Positions 50,189-58,587 of a stretch of 64,000 nucleotides of DNA are shown here, piece by piece. Source of the stretch: Rhodobacteraceae bacterium IMCC1909 (lineage in GTDB: Bacteria > Pseudomonadota > Alphaproteobacteria > Rhodobacterales > Rhodobacteraceae); assembly GCA_030704425.1 (NCBI GenBank), contig JAPDHM010000002.1, positions 496,001-560,000 on the forward strand. Reading direction: 5' to 3'. The position numbers and the translations under genes are program-made. Positions within the stretch are counted from its first letter, which is position 1, and each line of letters opens with the position of its first letter. The notes under the pieces were generated by a model. That model was not told the origin of the DNA. It searched no databases and saw only the letters and a list, made by a program, of their open reading frames with translations.

Positions 50189-51477
50189 CTATCCTGATTG
50201 CAATTATTTTAATCTGCGTTCTTCTAACGATTGGTGTCTCCGTACCTTTAGCCTTTGGGGGGATATTAATTCTTCTCGTATATACGGGTGGTTATGACCC
50301 ATCAGGTTTCTTTGCAACTGGCCACTGGAAGTTGAATTCAGTAATATTATTAGCCATTCCCCTCTTTATTATGGCTGGTGATATAATGCAGAGGGGTAAA
50401 ATTGCTAAACCCATTGTTGAGATCGCTGAATTATTGTTTGGTCACCTTCGAGGCGGGCTTAGTGCAGCATCAGTAGTCGCAAGCGGAATGTTTGGAGCAA
50501 TCTCTGGCAGTGGTGCGGCGACCTTGACATGCATCGGCTCGATTATCATGCCCCATTTACGGAAGGCGCAATACCCAGCGGGCATTTCCGGTGCCATCGT
50601 TATTAGTGCAAGTCCTCTTGGCTTGCTAATTCCACCCAGTGGAGCACAATTGCTTTATGCGTGGGTTGGGCAGTTATCTGTTCTTAAATGTTTCCTTGCT
50701 ACAGTAGTTCCCGGTATCATTCTTATGATTATGTTGATCATCGTAAACTTCATAATTCTCCGCAAAGATAACAATATTCTTATAACAGATGTGCCAGATA
50801 AGTTCTTCAATGTTTTAGCGCGCAAATCAGCAATTGCTACTCCTGCAATCCTAATGCCAGTGATCATTCTTGGAGGAATTTATGGGGGCATTATGACGCC
50901 TACAGAGGCAGCTGGCGTAGCAGTAATTTATGCTATACCGGTAGGCTTTTTTATATATCGCGGGCTAACACTTAAAGTTTTATACGAAAGTTTGAAGGAA
51001 TCTTCAATTACCATTGGCGTGGTAATGGTCATGATTTTTACTGTTCTTGTAGCAAGCCGTTTTTTGATTTTTGAAGATATACCAGGAATAGCTGAGGACC
51101 TTATTTATTCTATATCGGACGATCCGTTAGTGATATTTCTAATGTTAAATCTGGTTATGCTTATGATTGGTATGCTAATGGATGATATCAGTGGTATTCT
51201 GCTGAGTGCTTCACTTCTCCTTCCAATTGCTCAAAATGCTGGCATGGACCCGATCCACTTTGCTGCAGTGCTTGGAGTAAATTTGGGAATGGGTAACATA
51301 ACGCCGCCTACTGCTCCTCTTCTTTACCTTGGAGCTCAAGTTACAAATGTTCCCGTCAGGAAGCTAATCTGGCCGACACTGATCTTCATTGTATTTGCGT
51401 GGATGCCTACACTGATACTGACAACATTTTTTCCACAGATCGCCCTTTGGCTGCCGAATATGGTCTTCGGCCCCTAG
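50185..51477 (+). CDS. TRAP transporter large membrane subunit (DctM family)
   Basis: A 430-residue inner-membrane protein with about twelve helices. Motifs: AIPLFIMAGDIMQRGKIAKP, FGAISGSGAATLTCIGSI, ISASPLGLLIPPSGAQLLYA, GGIYGGIMTPTEAAGVAV, and NITPPTAPLLYLG. It forms the sodium-coupled path for the solute bound by the 48524 protein. Translation starts at a TTG overlapping the DctQ stop by 4 bp. Confidence 0.9.
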   Translation: MTILIAIILICVLLTIGVSVPLAFGGILILLVYTGGYDPSGFFATGHWKLNSVILLAIPLFIMAGDIMQRGKIAKPIVEIAELLFGHLRGGLSAASVVASGMFGAISGSGAATLTCIGSIIMPHLRKAQYPAGISGAIVISASPLGLLIPPSGAQLLYAWVGQLSVLKCFLATVVPGIILMIMLIIVNFIILRKDNNILITDVPDKFFNVLARKSAIATPAILMPVIILGGIYGGIMTPTEAAGVAVIYAIPVGFFIYRGLTLKVLYESLKESSITIGVVMVMIFTVLVASRFLIFEDIPGIAEDLIYSISDDPLVIFLMLNLVMLMIGMLMDDISGILLSASLLLPIAQNAGMDPIHFAAVLGVNLGMGNITPPTAPLLYLGAQVTNVPVRKLIWPTLIFIVFAWMPTLILTTFFPQIALWLPNMVFGP

Positions 51478-51514
51478 CAACACGAAAACACTTGCGAGAA
51501 TAGAAGGGTTTGGA

Positions 51515-51625
51515 ATGCAAAACTTTGTTTCTTTAAACTGGGCGACGGTCGTCGTGGCTGAAACTCCGGTTCCGAAAGTCAATGTTAACTTCGCTGCCAA
51601 TGCTAATATCGCGGACAAGTCGTGA
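51515..51625 (+). CDS. Mini-gene for a 36-residue peptide between DctM and D-amino-acid dehydrogenase
   Basis: ATG at 51515 follows AGAAGGG at a good distance; the frame encodes MQNFVSLNWATVVVAETPVP and ends NIADKS, with its TGA overlapping the GTG start of the next gene. The peptide has no known family and a low-complexity Val/Asn/Ala tail. The most likely role is translational coupling for the dehydrogenase, whose own GTG lacks an obvious ribosome site. It could also be a leftover of a deleted gene. Confidence 0.45.
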   Translation: MQNFVSLNWATVVVAETPVPKVNVNFAANANIADKS

Positions 51626-52890
51626 AGGCGGACGCGCTCATAATCGGTGGTGGGCTAATTGGCATCACAACAGCCCACCGTTTGGCCAAACGCGGCTGCA
51701 CGGTTGTCTTGGTAGAGGCCAACGTGGATGTCGGTCTTGGTGCCAATTTTGCAAACGGTGCGATGCTGGTGCCTTCACAGACTATGCCATGGAATTCACC
51801 AGGGATATTGTCCACGCTTTTGAGGTCACTCTTTACACAAAATTCCGCAGTGCGGATCAATCCGCGAGCTATCCCGTCCCTGTTCAAATGGGGCCTGCAC
51901 TTTCTTAAGAACTCAAGGACGCATCTGCACGAACTTCATACGCGTCGATTGCTCGAGCTGGCGCTCTTCTCCATGGATGTTTTTGAGGAATACTTCAAAG
52001 AATACAGGGACCAATTCGAAGCCAAAAAATGTGGAACCATCAAAATCTACCGTGACCAACCAAGTCTAGAAGCTCAGATCAGATCCAATCGTCATCTCAG
52101 TGAGATTGGGCTAGATTGGGAGGCGCTAACGCCTGATCAAACTGTTCAGGCTGAGCCACACCTCCAAGCGCTTGAACCGCAGCTTGCAGGAGGAATTCGT
52201 TTTTCCGCCGATGTGGTAGCGGACTCGCGAAAATTCTGCCAAACCCTCCGCGATGACCTGGTTGCGGCTGGTCAGATCATACATGTTGGTTGCCAAGCCA
52301 ATAAACTGCTGATGTCAGGCGACAGGGTAATTGGCGCACGTACAAAGATCGGAGATATTCGGGCCAAAAATACCATTCTGGCCCTTGGGACCAATACAAG
52401 AAAACTGGCTGCAAAAGACGCAAGATCAATCTTGGTGCACCCCGTGAAAGGGTACTCGGTTACATACGATACAACCAGCGTCAACGACCTACCTTCGCAT
52501 CCCATTATCGACGAAGGGCGGCATGTCGGGGTTGTTCCAATAAATGGCAAATTGCGCGTTGTTGGAATTGCCGAATTCGCCGGGCATGATTGCACTCTAA
52601 ACCCCAAAATAGTCCGGCAACTCGATCGCCTGACCAAATCTGTTTACCCCAACCTTGCGCAAATGATTGACGGTTGCAAGCGCGAGCCGTGGACTGGGTT
52701 CCGCCCGATGACTCCTGACGGTCTGCCCTATATCGGTGAAACATCCAACAAGGGGCTTTGGGTTAATACCGGGCACGGCCATCTGGGTTGGACTCTCGCC
52801 ACTGGGTCGGCAGAGTTGCTTGCTGATCTCATCATGGACAAGCCAACAGCCTTGGACGCATCCATCTATTCAATAACTCGATCACACTAG
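51622..52890 (+). CDS. FAD-dependent D-amino-acid dehydrogenase (DadA-like)
   Basis: A 422-residue flavoprotein of the DAO family. The N-terminal ALIIGGGLIGITTAHRLAKRG is the FAD-binding GxGxxG motif; LVEANVDVGLGANFANGAML matches the DadA N-terminal signature; the C-terminal GFRPMTPDGLPYIGETSNKG and NTGHGHLGWTLATGS close the FAD site. These membrane-linked enzymes oxidise D-amino acids, and close relatives oxidise cis-4-hydroxy-D-proline to a pyrroline. The start is a GTG overlapping the mini-gene stop. In this cluster it would act after the racemase-type step. Confidence 0.88.
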   Translation: MKADALIIGGGLIGITTAHRLAKRGCTVVLVEANVDVGLGANFANGAMLVPSQTMPWNSPGILSTLLRSLFTQNSAVRINPRAIPSLFKWGLHFLKNSRTHLHELHTRRLLELALFSMDVFEEYFKEYRDQFEAKKCGTIKIYRDQPSLEAQIRSNRHLSEIGLDWEALTPDQTVQAEPHLQALEPQLAGGIRFSADVVADSRKFCQTLRDDLVAAGQIIHVGCQANKLLMSGDRVIGARTKIGDIRAKNTILALGTNTRKLAAKDARSILVHPVKGYSVTYDTTSVNDLPSHPIIDEGRHVGVVPINGKLRVVGIAEFAGHDCTLNPKIVRQLDRLTKSVYPNLAQMIDGCKREPWTGFRPMTPDGLPYIGETSNKGLWVNTGHGHLGWTLATGSAELLADLIMDKPTALDASIYSITRSH

Positions 52891-52921
52891 GCAGAAGATA
52901 AACCTAACGTAGGACAAGACC

Positions 52922-54070
52922 ATGAAAATAATAGATATTCGCCTCACGCCGCTCTTTTCTGAGTTCAAGACGCCCTATGTCTGGGCAATGGGTAAGAATC
53001 TTGGTCAAACAACAATCCTGATTGAGGTCGAAACGGATGTGGGCGTCGTCGGCTATGGCGAAACCGCCCCAACGATGACGTCCCCAGAGGCGATCCATGC
53101 GCTCTTACTAACCACTAAAACGGTCTTGCTGGGGCAGCCCATCAGTCAGATCGCCGATTTAATGAAACAGCTCTTTACGCAAAATTTTGGACATCACTAC
53201 GCCAGCCAATCTCATCCAAGAATAGGCAATATTGCGTTTGCAGGTGTTGAATTGGCCCTTTGGGATGCACTTGGCAAATCGGTGGGCCTGCCAGTTCATG
53301 CCCTGTTGGGTGGGAAGATCCATGACACGGTAAGTTTCATGGGGTTTGTGCAGGGAGACAGTACGGACGAGGTTGCAGCACATGCCGGTCAGTTGGCGCT
53401 GAACGGCTTTGAAGTGATTTACCTCAAGGCCGGATACACCAAAGATAAAGATATAGCCAATGTCGAAGCTGTCAGAAAGGCAATTGGCAACAAGCGACTT
53501 CGGATCGATCCGAATGAGGCCTGGGACTTGATGGAGGCCCAAGTGATGATCAATAAGCTCGCCAAGTATGATCTCGAGATGGTTGAACAGCCGGTGTCGG
53601 CGGTTGCTGGCGTTCCGGCATTGAAGGCATTAAAACAGTCTTGCTCAGTTCCGATTGCAGCAGATCAGTCCGTATTCACACTAGAGGAGGCTCACTCGAT
53701 GTGCTCCAGCGGTGCGGTAAGCCTGCTGACTGTGGGTCTGCACGAAACTGGAGGTATTCTTGGGTTCCGCCGCGTTGCTGCGATAGCTCAGGTTTTCGAC
53801 ATCAACGTGTGTATTCACGGTGTTTGGGAGACCGGAATTTCCACCTGCGCCTCGATACAAGCTGCGTCGGGTGTTCCTAATTTGGATGATGGCAATCAGA
53901 TCATGTGGCAGCTCCTTCAAGAGGACATCGTCGAAAGCCCGGATCTAACGCCAAATGCCGGGAAAATTCCGGTCATGTCCGCCCCTGGTCTTGGATTTAC
54001 CCTGAACGAGGACGCCGTTGGTCGGGCCGCAGAAGCCTACGGCAAGAAGAATGGTTTGGAGGTAACATGA
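52922..54070 (+). CDS. Enolase-superfamily enzyme (mandelate racemase/muconate lactonizing type)
   Basis: A 382-residue protein with the capping domain (1-130, ending with LWDALGKSVGLPVHALLGGK) and the barrel. Metal ligands are present: Asp195 (RIDPNEAW), Glu222 (MVEQP) and Asp248 (AADQS). Lys169 (YLKAG) is kept, but the first Lys of the usual KxK pair is Tyr167 and the Lys expected near residue 270 is absent (LLTVGLHETGG), so it is not a standard muconate lactonizing or dipeptide epimerase enzyme. Enolase-superfamily cis-3-hydroxyproline dehydratases are known from marine Alphaproteobacteria, and the neighbours fit that route, but this is inference. Confidence 0.82.
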   Translation: MKIIDIRLTPLFSEFKTPYVWAMGKNLGQTTILIEVETDVGVVGYGETAPTMTSPEAIHALLLTTKTVLLGQPISQIADLMKQLFTQNFGHHYASQSHPRIGNIAFAGVELALWDALGKSVGLPVHALLGGKIHDTVSFMGFVQGDSTDEVAAHAGQLALNGFEVIYLKAGYTKDKDIANVEAVRKAIGNKRLRIDPNEAWDLMEAQVMINKLAKYDLEMVEQPVSAVAGVPALKALKQSCSVPIAADQSVFTLEEAHSMCSSGAVSLLTVGLHETGGILGFRRVAAIAQVFDINVCIHGVWETGISTCASIQAASGVPNLDDGNQIMWQLLQEDIVESPDLTPNAGKIPVMSAPGLGFTLNEDAVGRAAEAYGKKNGLEVT

Positions 54071-54981
54071 TAGCACTGCACGACAATTCACCTGCGGTCG
54101 TAGTGCCCGGCATTTATCCAATGCTCTATGCGTTCTTTGACGATCGCGGTGTATTGCGCCAGGATCCGTTTCGGCGTCAGGTGGATGCGGCTTTGGGCAC
54201 CCAGGCTGCCGGAGTTGCGATTCTGGGGCTGGGTACGGAGGTCTCGAAGCTGACATTCGATGAGCGCGTCGAGGTCCTTGAAGTCGTCGCGAAGCGCATT
54301 GATGGATGCAAACCGCTCTTGGTGACCGTCTATGGCGATACGATCACCGAGCAGATTGAGTTTTCGAAGCGAGCAATTCAAAGCGGCGCGTCGGCACTGA
54401 TGCTTCAGCCTCCATCGCAGAAAATGGACGATGCAAAGCTGGCGGGCTTCTTCTCCGAGATTATCTCGGCGGTCGATTGCCCGGTTGGGATTCAGAATGC
54501 GCCGGAATTCCTTGGCTTCGGACTAAGTAACCAGAGCTTGATCGCGCTTGCGAATGACCACGAAAATTTCACCATCGCGAAACTGGAATGCAACGCCGTC
54601 AATCTTGAGTCTGTTGCGTCAGAGCTTGGGAGTAGCGTGATGCTTTTCAATGGCCGCTGCGGACTGGAATTACCTGACAACCTGCGCGCGGGTGCCAGTG
54701 GGCTGATCCCGGCGATTGATACGGTAGATAAGACTAGCGAAATTTTCGCTGAATTCACTGCTGGGACTGAAGAGCGGGCCGATAAGCTATATGCCGATCT
54801 ATTGCCAGTTCTCTACTTTATCATGCAGGGAATTCCACATTTCCTGACCTATGGAAAGATGCTGGCCGCAGCGCGTTTGGGAATTGAGCTTGGCGGCAGC
54901 CGAGAACCCTCATTGCCAGAGACTGATTTCGGCGCAGCATGCATCTACCGGTTCTCGAAACACTTGGGACCGTTGAATTGA
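54067..54981 (+). CDS. Dihydrodipicolinate synthase-family lyase/deaminase
   Basis: A 304-residue TIM-barrel of the DapA/NanA family. The Schiff-base Lys is Lys172 (TIAKLECNA) and the GTEVSKLTFDERVEVLE segment follows the family GTTGE-x-x-L-x-x-x-E pattern. The Tyr of the DapA proton relay is replaced in GIQNAPEFLG, as happens in non-biosynthetic members. The ATG at 54067 overlaps the previous stop (ATGA). In hydroxyproline catabolism a family member deaminates pyrroline-4-hydroxy-2-carboxylate to ketoglutarate semialdehyde; the neighbours suggest that role here. Confidence 0.85.
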   Translation: MIALHDNSPAVVVPGIYPMLYAFFDDRGVLRQDPFRRQVDAALGTQAAGVAILGLGTEVSKLTFDERVEVLEVVAKRIDGCKPLLVTVYGDTITEQIEFSKRAIQSGASALMLQPPSQKMDDAKLAGFFSEIISAVDCPVGIQNAPEFLGFGLSNQSLIALANDHENFTIAKLECNAVNLESVASELGSSVMLFNGRCGLELPDNLRAGASGLIPAIDTVDKTSEIFAEFTAGTEERADKLYADLLPVLYFIMQGIPHFLTYGKMLAAARLGIELGGSREPSLPETDFGAACIYRFSKHLGPLN

Positions 54982-55101
54982 GATATTCCGCAACATCACC
55001 AGCCATGAACAATGGCCCAGACACCAAAAGAAGAAAATCATGAATAATACTGCGCTACACAATTCGATTTCGATCCCTGCCGGGCTGAGGAGGCTTTTTT
55101 A

Positions 55102-56112
55102 ATGACCATCGTAAACCTATCGCTGAGTGAGATACATGATCTCGCACTAGAAGCATTCACCCAAAATGGATGCGACCCTCAAAACGCCGGGGCCCTGACC
55201 CGGACGGTTGTTGCTGCTGAGCGAGACGGGTCTCATTCCCACGGCTTGTTCAGGGTGCCCGGATATGTGGCATCCCTACGTAGTGGGAAGGTCAACGGCG
55301 CCGCCGATCCGCAAATTTCCAACAAATCACCTGTAATTGTTAACGCGAATGGTGACGATGGGTATGCCCCCTTAGCAATCGAGCGAGGTATTCCAGCGCT
55401 GGCGAAAGCAGCGAGTGAGTTCGGTATCGCAGTAATGACTCTTACCCACACGCATCATTTTGCCGCCCTTTGGCCAGAAGTTGAGGCATTGGCCGAACAA
55501 AATTTGGCAGGGATGGCTTGTGTAAGTTATATGCCAAATGTTGCACCTCATGGTTCAAACAAGCCTTTATTTGGTACCAATCCGCTCGCCTTTGCCTGGC
55601 CACGGAAAAACAAACCACCATTTGTATTCGACATGGCAACCTCCGCAATGGCAGGCGGCGATATTGCAATTGCCGCAAGAGATGGACATTCGGTCCCCCT
55701 TGGAACTGGATTGGATGAAAATGGCAATGAAACCACCGATCCGGCGGCAATCTTGAAAGGCGTGATGCTTCCCTTCGGAGGGCACAAGGGTTCTGCTATT
55801 GCAACGATGGTTGAACTCTTGGCGGCTGGTGCGACCGGTGAACGGTTTAGCTTTGAAGCGCAAGATGCCGACAATGGTGATGGTGGCCCTCCCCGTGGGG
55901 GAGAGTTTTTCCTGGCATTTTCGCCATCACTACTGGCCGGTGAAGGTTGGGAGGACCATTGCGAAAAGTTTTTTGACAAATACGAGGCAATTCCGGGATC
56001 GCGTCTGCCGGGCGCAAGGCGCCACAACAACCGCAATGATACAACCAACCGTGCCGTAGACGCGAAACTTATCGCCACAATTCAAGAGCTTTGTAGTCGG
56101 CCGGATTCGTGA
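55102..56112 (+). CDS. Ldh/MDH2-family oxidoreductase (DpkA-like imino-acid reductase)
   Basis: A 336-residue NAD(P)-dependent reductase of the type 2 malate/lactate dehydrogenase family. Visible: AAERDGSHSHGLFRVPGY (conserved Ser-His-Gly), THTHHFAALWPEVEALAEQ, GTNPLAFAWPR and LPFGGHKGSAIATMVELLA. The H-F-A-A-L-W variant near the active site is typical of delta1-piperideine/pyrroline-2-carboxylate reductases, which turn the cyclic imine into L-proline or L-pipecolate. GAGGAGG precedes the ATG; a 20-residue frame (55040-55102) ends on the start codon (TAATG) and might couple translation. Last gene of the TRAP operon. Confidence 0.85.
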   Translation: MTIVNLSLSEIHDLALEAFTQNGCDPQNAGALTRTVVAAERDGSHSHGLFRVPGYVASLRSGKVNGAADPQISNKSPVIVNANGDDGYAPLAIERGIPALAKAASEFGIAVMTLTHTHHFAALWPEVEALAEQNLAGMACVSYMPNVAPHGSNKPLFGTNPLAFAWPRKNKPPFVFDMATSAMAGGDIAIAARDGHSVPLGTGLDENGNETTDPAAILKGVMLPFGGHKGSAIATMVELLAAGATGERFSFEAQDADNGDGGPPRGGEFFLAFSPSLLAGEGWEDHCEKFFDKYEAIPGSRLPGARRHNNRNDTTNRAVDAKLIATIQELCSRPDS

Positions 56113-56153
56113 ATCAGGCACAAGATCGCCATTTGGTTGCCTGAGTTACCTTT

Positions 56154-56277
56154 TAGAGCGTGCCGCGTTTGATCGCGTTCATCCGCCCGATACGCAAGTA
56201 TTGGGCACGCGTCCGCCCACCCGGGCGAACGCCCAGCACTTGGTCGAAATGACTTTTATAAAATACGACACGCTCTA
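56154..56277 (+). repeat. Short dispersed element, copy 2 (MITE-like, 124 bp)
   Basis: Ends are a perfect 9-bp inverted repeat (TAGAGCGTG at 56154-56162 and CACGCTCTA at 56269-56277). The interior has CGCCCGATACGCAAGTATTG and the hairpin CGCCCACCCGGGCG. It carries no gene. A diverged copy lies at 47195-47325 in the same orientation. Confidence 0.6.
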
Positions 56278-56594
56278 GAGCTAATGATTTCGCCAACGCA
56301 AAAAAAGAGTCGACGAACACTTCATCGGCTCTGTTATTTTTTCCTTTACGTTGACCTTCACGGATCATCTGAAATTGAATGTCGCTTGATACCACCAATA
56401 CAATCTGCCCAGGGTTTCTGACAACACAATCGAAGATTATTTAATGCCTTACGTGTGCCATTCATCTGTTGGTTTCCCATTAAGCGACCTTCGACGCTTC
56501 ATCTATTGGGTCACTCATCGTTTTCGAAACACCGCAGATATTTCATGTCCGATATTTCAATTGTGCAAGTGTTGAAAGTAGTTGACGAAATATT

Positions 56595-56610
56595 GGTTAA
56601 TCGATTAACC
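56595..56610. promoter_or_regulatory. LacI-type operator GGTTAATCGATTAACC
   Basis: A perfect 16-bp palindrome whose inner 14 bp equal the operator at 48440. It lies about 120 bp before the sarcosine-oxidase-like relic and 340 bp before the intact FAD oxidoreductase gene, which would place that gene under the same repressor. Confidence 0.75.
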
Positions 56611-56728
56611 TATTAATGTTAGGTTCCTCAGAATATAGGATTCTGGCATTGCCCATATCAACGTTGAAACTTATCAGTTCCACGAATTGGTTGCCAAATG
56701 GACGCCAAGTAATAAAGGAAAAAATGCC

Positions 56729-56912
56729 ATGAGCTACTCAAGGCTAAAAGTCAGTAGAAAGGCCTTTAATGGTCAAAATAGAGGTTGGAAGCCTGCTTGG
56801 CGCAATGGGATCCAAGCCTAATTACGACATCATTTTCATTGGCGGCGGAGACCTTCAACAAACCGGCCGCTTACGAGCTGTCTTATATGCTGAAGTAACT
56901 ATTGGCCGCTAA
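56729..56912 (+). pseudogene. Sarcosine oxidase beta-subunit-like N-terminal relic
   Basis: After a good ribosome site (AAAGGAAA) an ATG opens MSYSRLKVSRKAFNGQNRGW and continues KPAWRNGIQA before a stop. Shifting the frame by one base gives KPNYDIIFIGGG. Together these follow the start of SoxB proteins (RYS..L-x-R.., GWKPAWR-x-P-x-P-K-x-x-YDVIIVGGG). After the GGG the match ends, so only about 50 codons remain. It stands directly behind the second LacI-type operator, which suggests the operator first served this gene. The remaining 840-bp gap has only the MITE-like repeat. Confidence 0.6.
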
Positions 56913-56951
56913 TCCAGATTCAAAAGATAAACTAGGTAATTGGAAAACAAG

Positions 56952-58256
56952 ATGAAAGAAAGTTATGACGCAATTATAATTGGTGCTGGTGTAATTGGTG
57001 CAGCCATTACACTTGAACTTGCAAGGAAAGGTCTCAAATCAATTTGCGTGGATAAAGTCGGCGAAGCCGGCCATGGGTCTACTGCCGGATCCTGCGCCCT
57101 GATCCGGCCATTTTATTCTACTCTGGATGGAGCTGCAATTGCTTGGGAGTCTCATTACTACTGGTTAAAATGGGCTGAACACCTTGGTGTGGAAGATGAA
57201 CGGGGACTGATACGTTACGTTAATTGTGGTAACCTGGTTTTTAAGAGTGAATTAAACAATAACATGGTGCCAGTGATGTCGATCCTTGACCAGCTTGGTT
57301 GTCCGTACGATGAACTTAGTATGGATGAAGTCGTTGCACGCTATCCATTTGTCTCGCGCAGCTCTTTTGCCCCTGTAAGGAAACTTGATGATCCAGATTT
57401 TGGTTCGCCCAATGGTGAAGAACTAGATGGGGCAGTGTTCTTTCCGCATGGAGGCTATGTTACGGACCCTGCTTTGTCAGCCCATAATTTGCTTCGTGCA
57501 GCCGAGGCTGCCGGAGCTACATTTCGCCTAAATACTAAAGTGACCGCGATCTGCAAAGCCCAAGGACGTGTCTCAGGGGTAAAGATAGACGGTGGTCAAG
57601 AGATAGTTGCACCGGTTGTCGTGAATGTGGCAGGTCCACATTCATTCAAGATAAACGCAATGGCCGGGGTGGAAGACGACATGGCGATCAAGACCCGCGC
57701 GCTGCGCCATGAGGTTGCTCATGTCCCATCTCCCATTGGACTGGATTTTGAAACCCATGGTGGCCATCTCTCAGACTCTGATACTTCTGTCTATTGTCGA
57801 CCCGAAAGTGGCAATCACATTCTTATTGGTTCCGAGGATCCAGAATGTGATGAACGCATTTGGGTAGATCCTGATGACTTTGATCGTTCGTTTTCTAACC
57901 AGTGGCAATTGCAGGTCATGCGGCTAGCACAACGTATCCCTGAACTAAAAATTCCTACTAAGCTAAAGGGCGTAGTCGAGCTTTATGATGTGTCAGATGA
58001 TTGGATTCCGATCTACGACAAATCTGGGTTGCCAGGGTTCTATATGGCAATTGGGACCAGTGGTAACCAATTCAAAAACGCACCAATTGTTGGAGAGATG
58101 ATGGCCGATCTGATCACTGCTTGCGAAACTGGTCACGACCATGATGCCAATCCTGTTACGTTTCATCTCAAAAATATTGACCGTACAATAAGTATGGGTT
58201 TTTATTCGCGAAAACGGGAAGTGAACCAACAAAGTAGTTTTTCGGTTCGTGGCTAG
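56952..58256 (+). CDS. FAD-dependent oxidoreductase, DAO family (sarcosine/dimethylglycine oxidase-like)
   Basis: A 434-residue flavoprotein with AIIIGAGVIGAAITLELARKG as FAD motif, GSTAGSCALIRPFYS as the start of the substrate domain, and the C-terminal GLPGFYMAIGTSGNQFKNAP. The family oxidises N-methyl or secondary amines with transfer of electrons to oxygen or the respiratory chain. Start at ATG 56952 (GGAAAACAAG upstream); a TTG at 56940 is possible. It is the only intact gene behind the second LacI-type operator. Oxidation of an N-methylated or cyclic amino acid would fit the neighbouring pathway. Confidence 0.82.
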   Translation: MKESYDAIIIGAGVIGAAITLELARKGLKSICVDKVGEAGHGSTAGSCALIRPFYSTLDGAAIAWESHYYWLKWAEHLGVEDERGLIRYVNCGNLVFKSELNNNMVPVMSILDQLGCPYDELSMDEVVARYPFVSRSSFAPVRKLDDPDFGSPNGEELDGAVFFPHGGYVTDPALSAHNLLRAAEAAGATFRLNTKVTAICKAQGRVSGVKIDGGQEIVAPVVVNVAGPHSFKINAMAGVEDDMAIKTRALRHEVAHVPSPIGLDFETHGGHLSDSDTSVYCRPESGNHILIGSEDPECDERIWVDPDDFDRSFSNQWQLQVMRLAQRIPELKIPTKLKGVVELYDVSDDWIPIYDKSGLPGFYMAIGTSGNQFKNAPIVGEMMADLITACETGHDHDANPVTFHLKNIDRTISMGFYSRKREVNQQSSFSVRG

Positions 58257-58271
58257 CAGTCTTTTTATTAT

Positions 58272-58360
58272 CAGTGTCAGAGGAAACTAGCTGTAGACAT
58301 AAAAGACTACTTTGTCGGCTCTCGTGATAACAAAACACTCCCCATTTCGCTACATGAAAC
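58272..58360 (+). mobile_element. IS6-family-like 5'-end relic (second copy, short)
   Basis: ATCAGTGTCAGAGGAAACTA, then a spacer of the same length as at 23.57 kb, then ACAAAACACTCCCCATTTCG followed by CTACATGAAA. This follows the left end and first codons (TKHSPFRYMK) seen at 23569-23656. The start codon has decayed to ATAA and the rest is gone. Confidence 0.6.
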
Positions 58361-58364
58361 CCGG

Positions 58365-58475
58365 CCCGTGGTTCCTGGACCATCGTGCTTAGGTCTGTGG
58401 ACTGGGGATCAAGAGCCACGGTCCACGGATAGTAGAGCACCCACCCACGTTTCCGCCTTCAGTGTTACCTATGCA
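58365..58475 (+). repeat. Dispersed GGACCACGG-type repeat (copy 2, partial)
   Basis: Contains CCGTGGTTCCTGGACC, CCACGGTCCACGG and TTCAGTGTTACC in a 110-bp stretch; a related near-palindrome GGTCCGTGGACC follows at 58501. It borders the integrated element at 58.5-63.6 kb on the left. No gene is seen between 58256 and 58588 other than the IS relic. Confidence 0.45.
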
Positions 58476-58587
58476 CAGCTGGCGCAGGATAGTTTTGCTC
58501 GGTCCGTGGACCAAGCCACGCATGCCTAGCCAAGCCATCTAAAATGGGGTATAATAAAACCCCATAAACCGATGATATGTGAGCACA

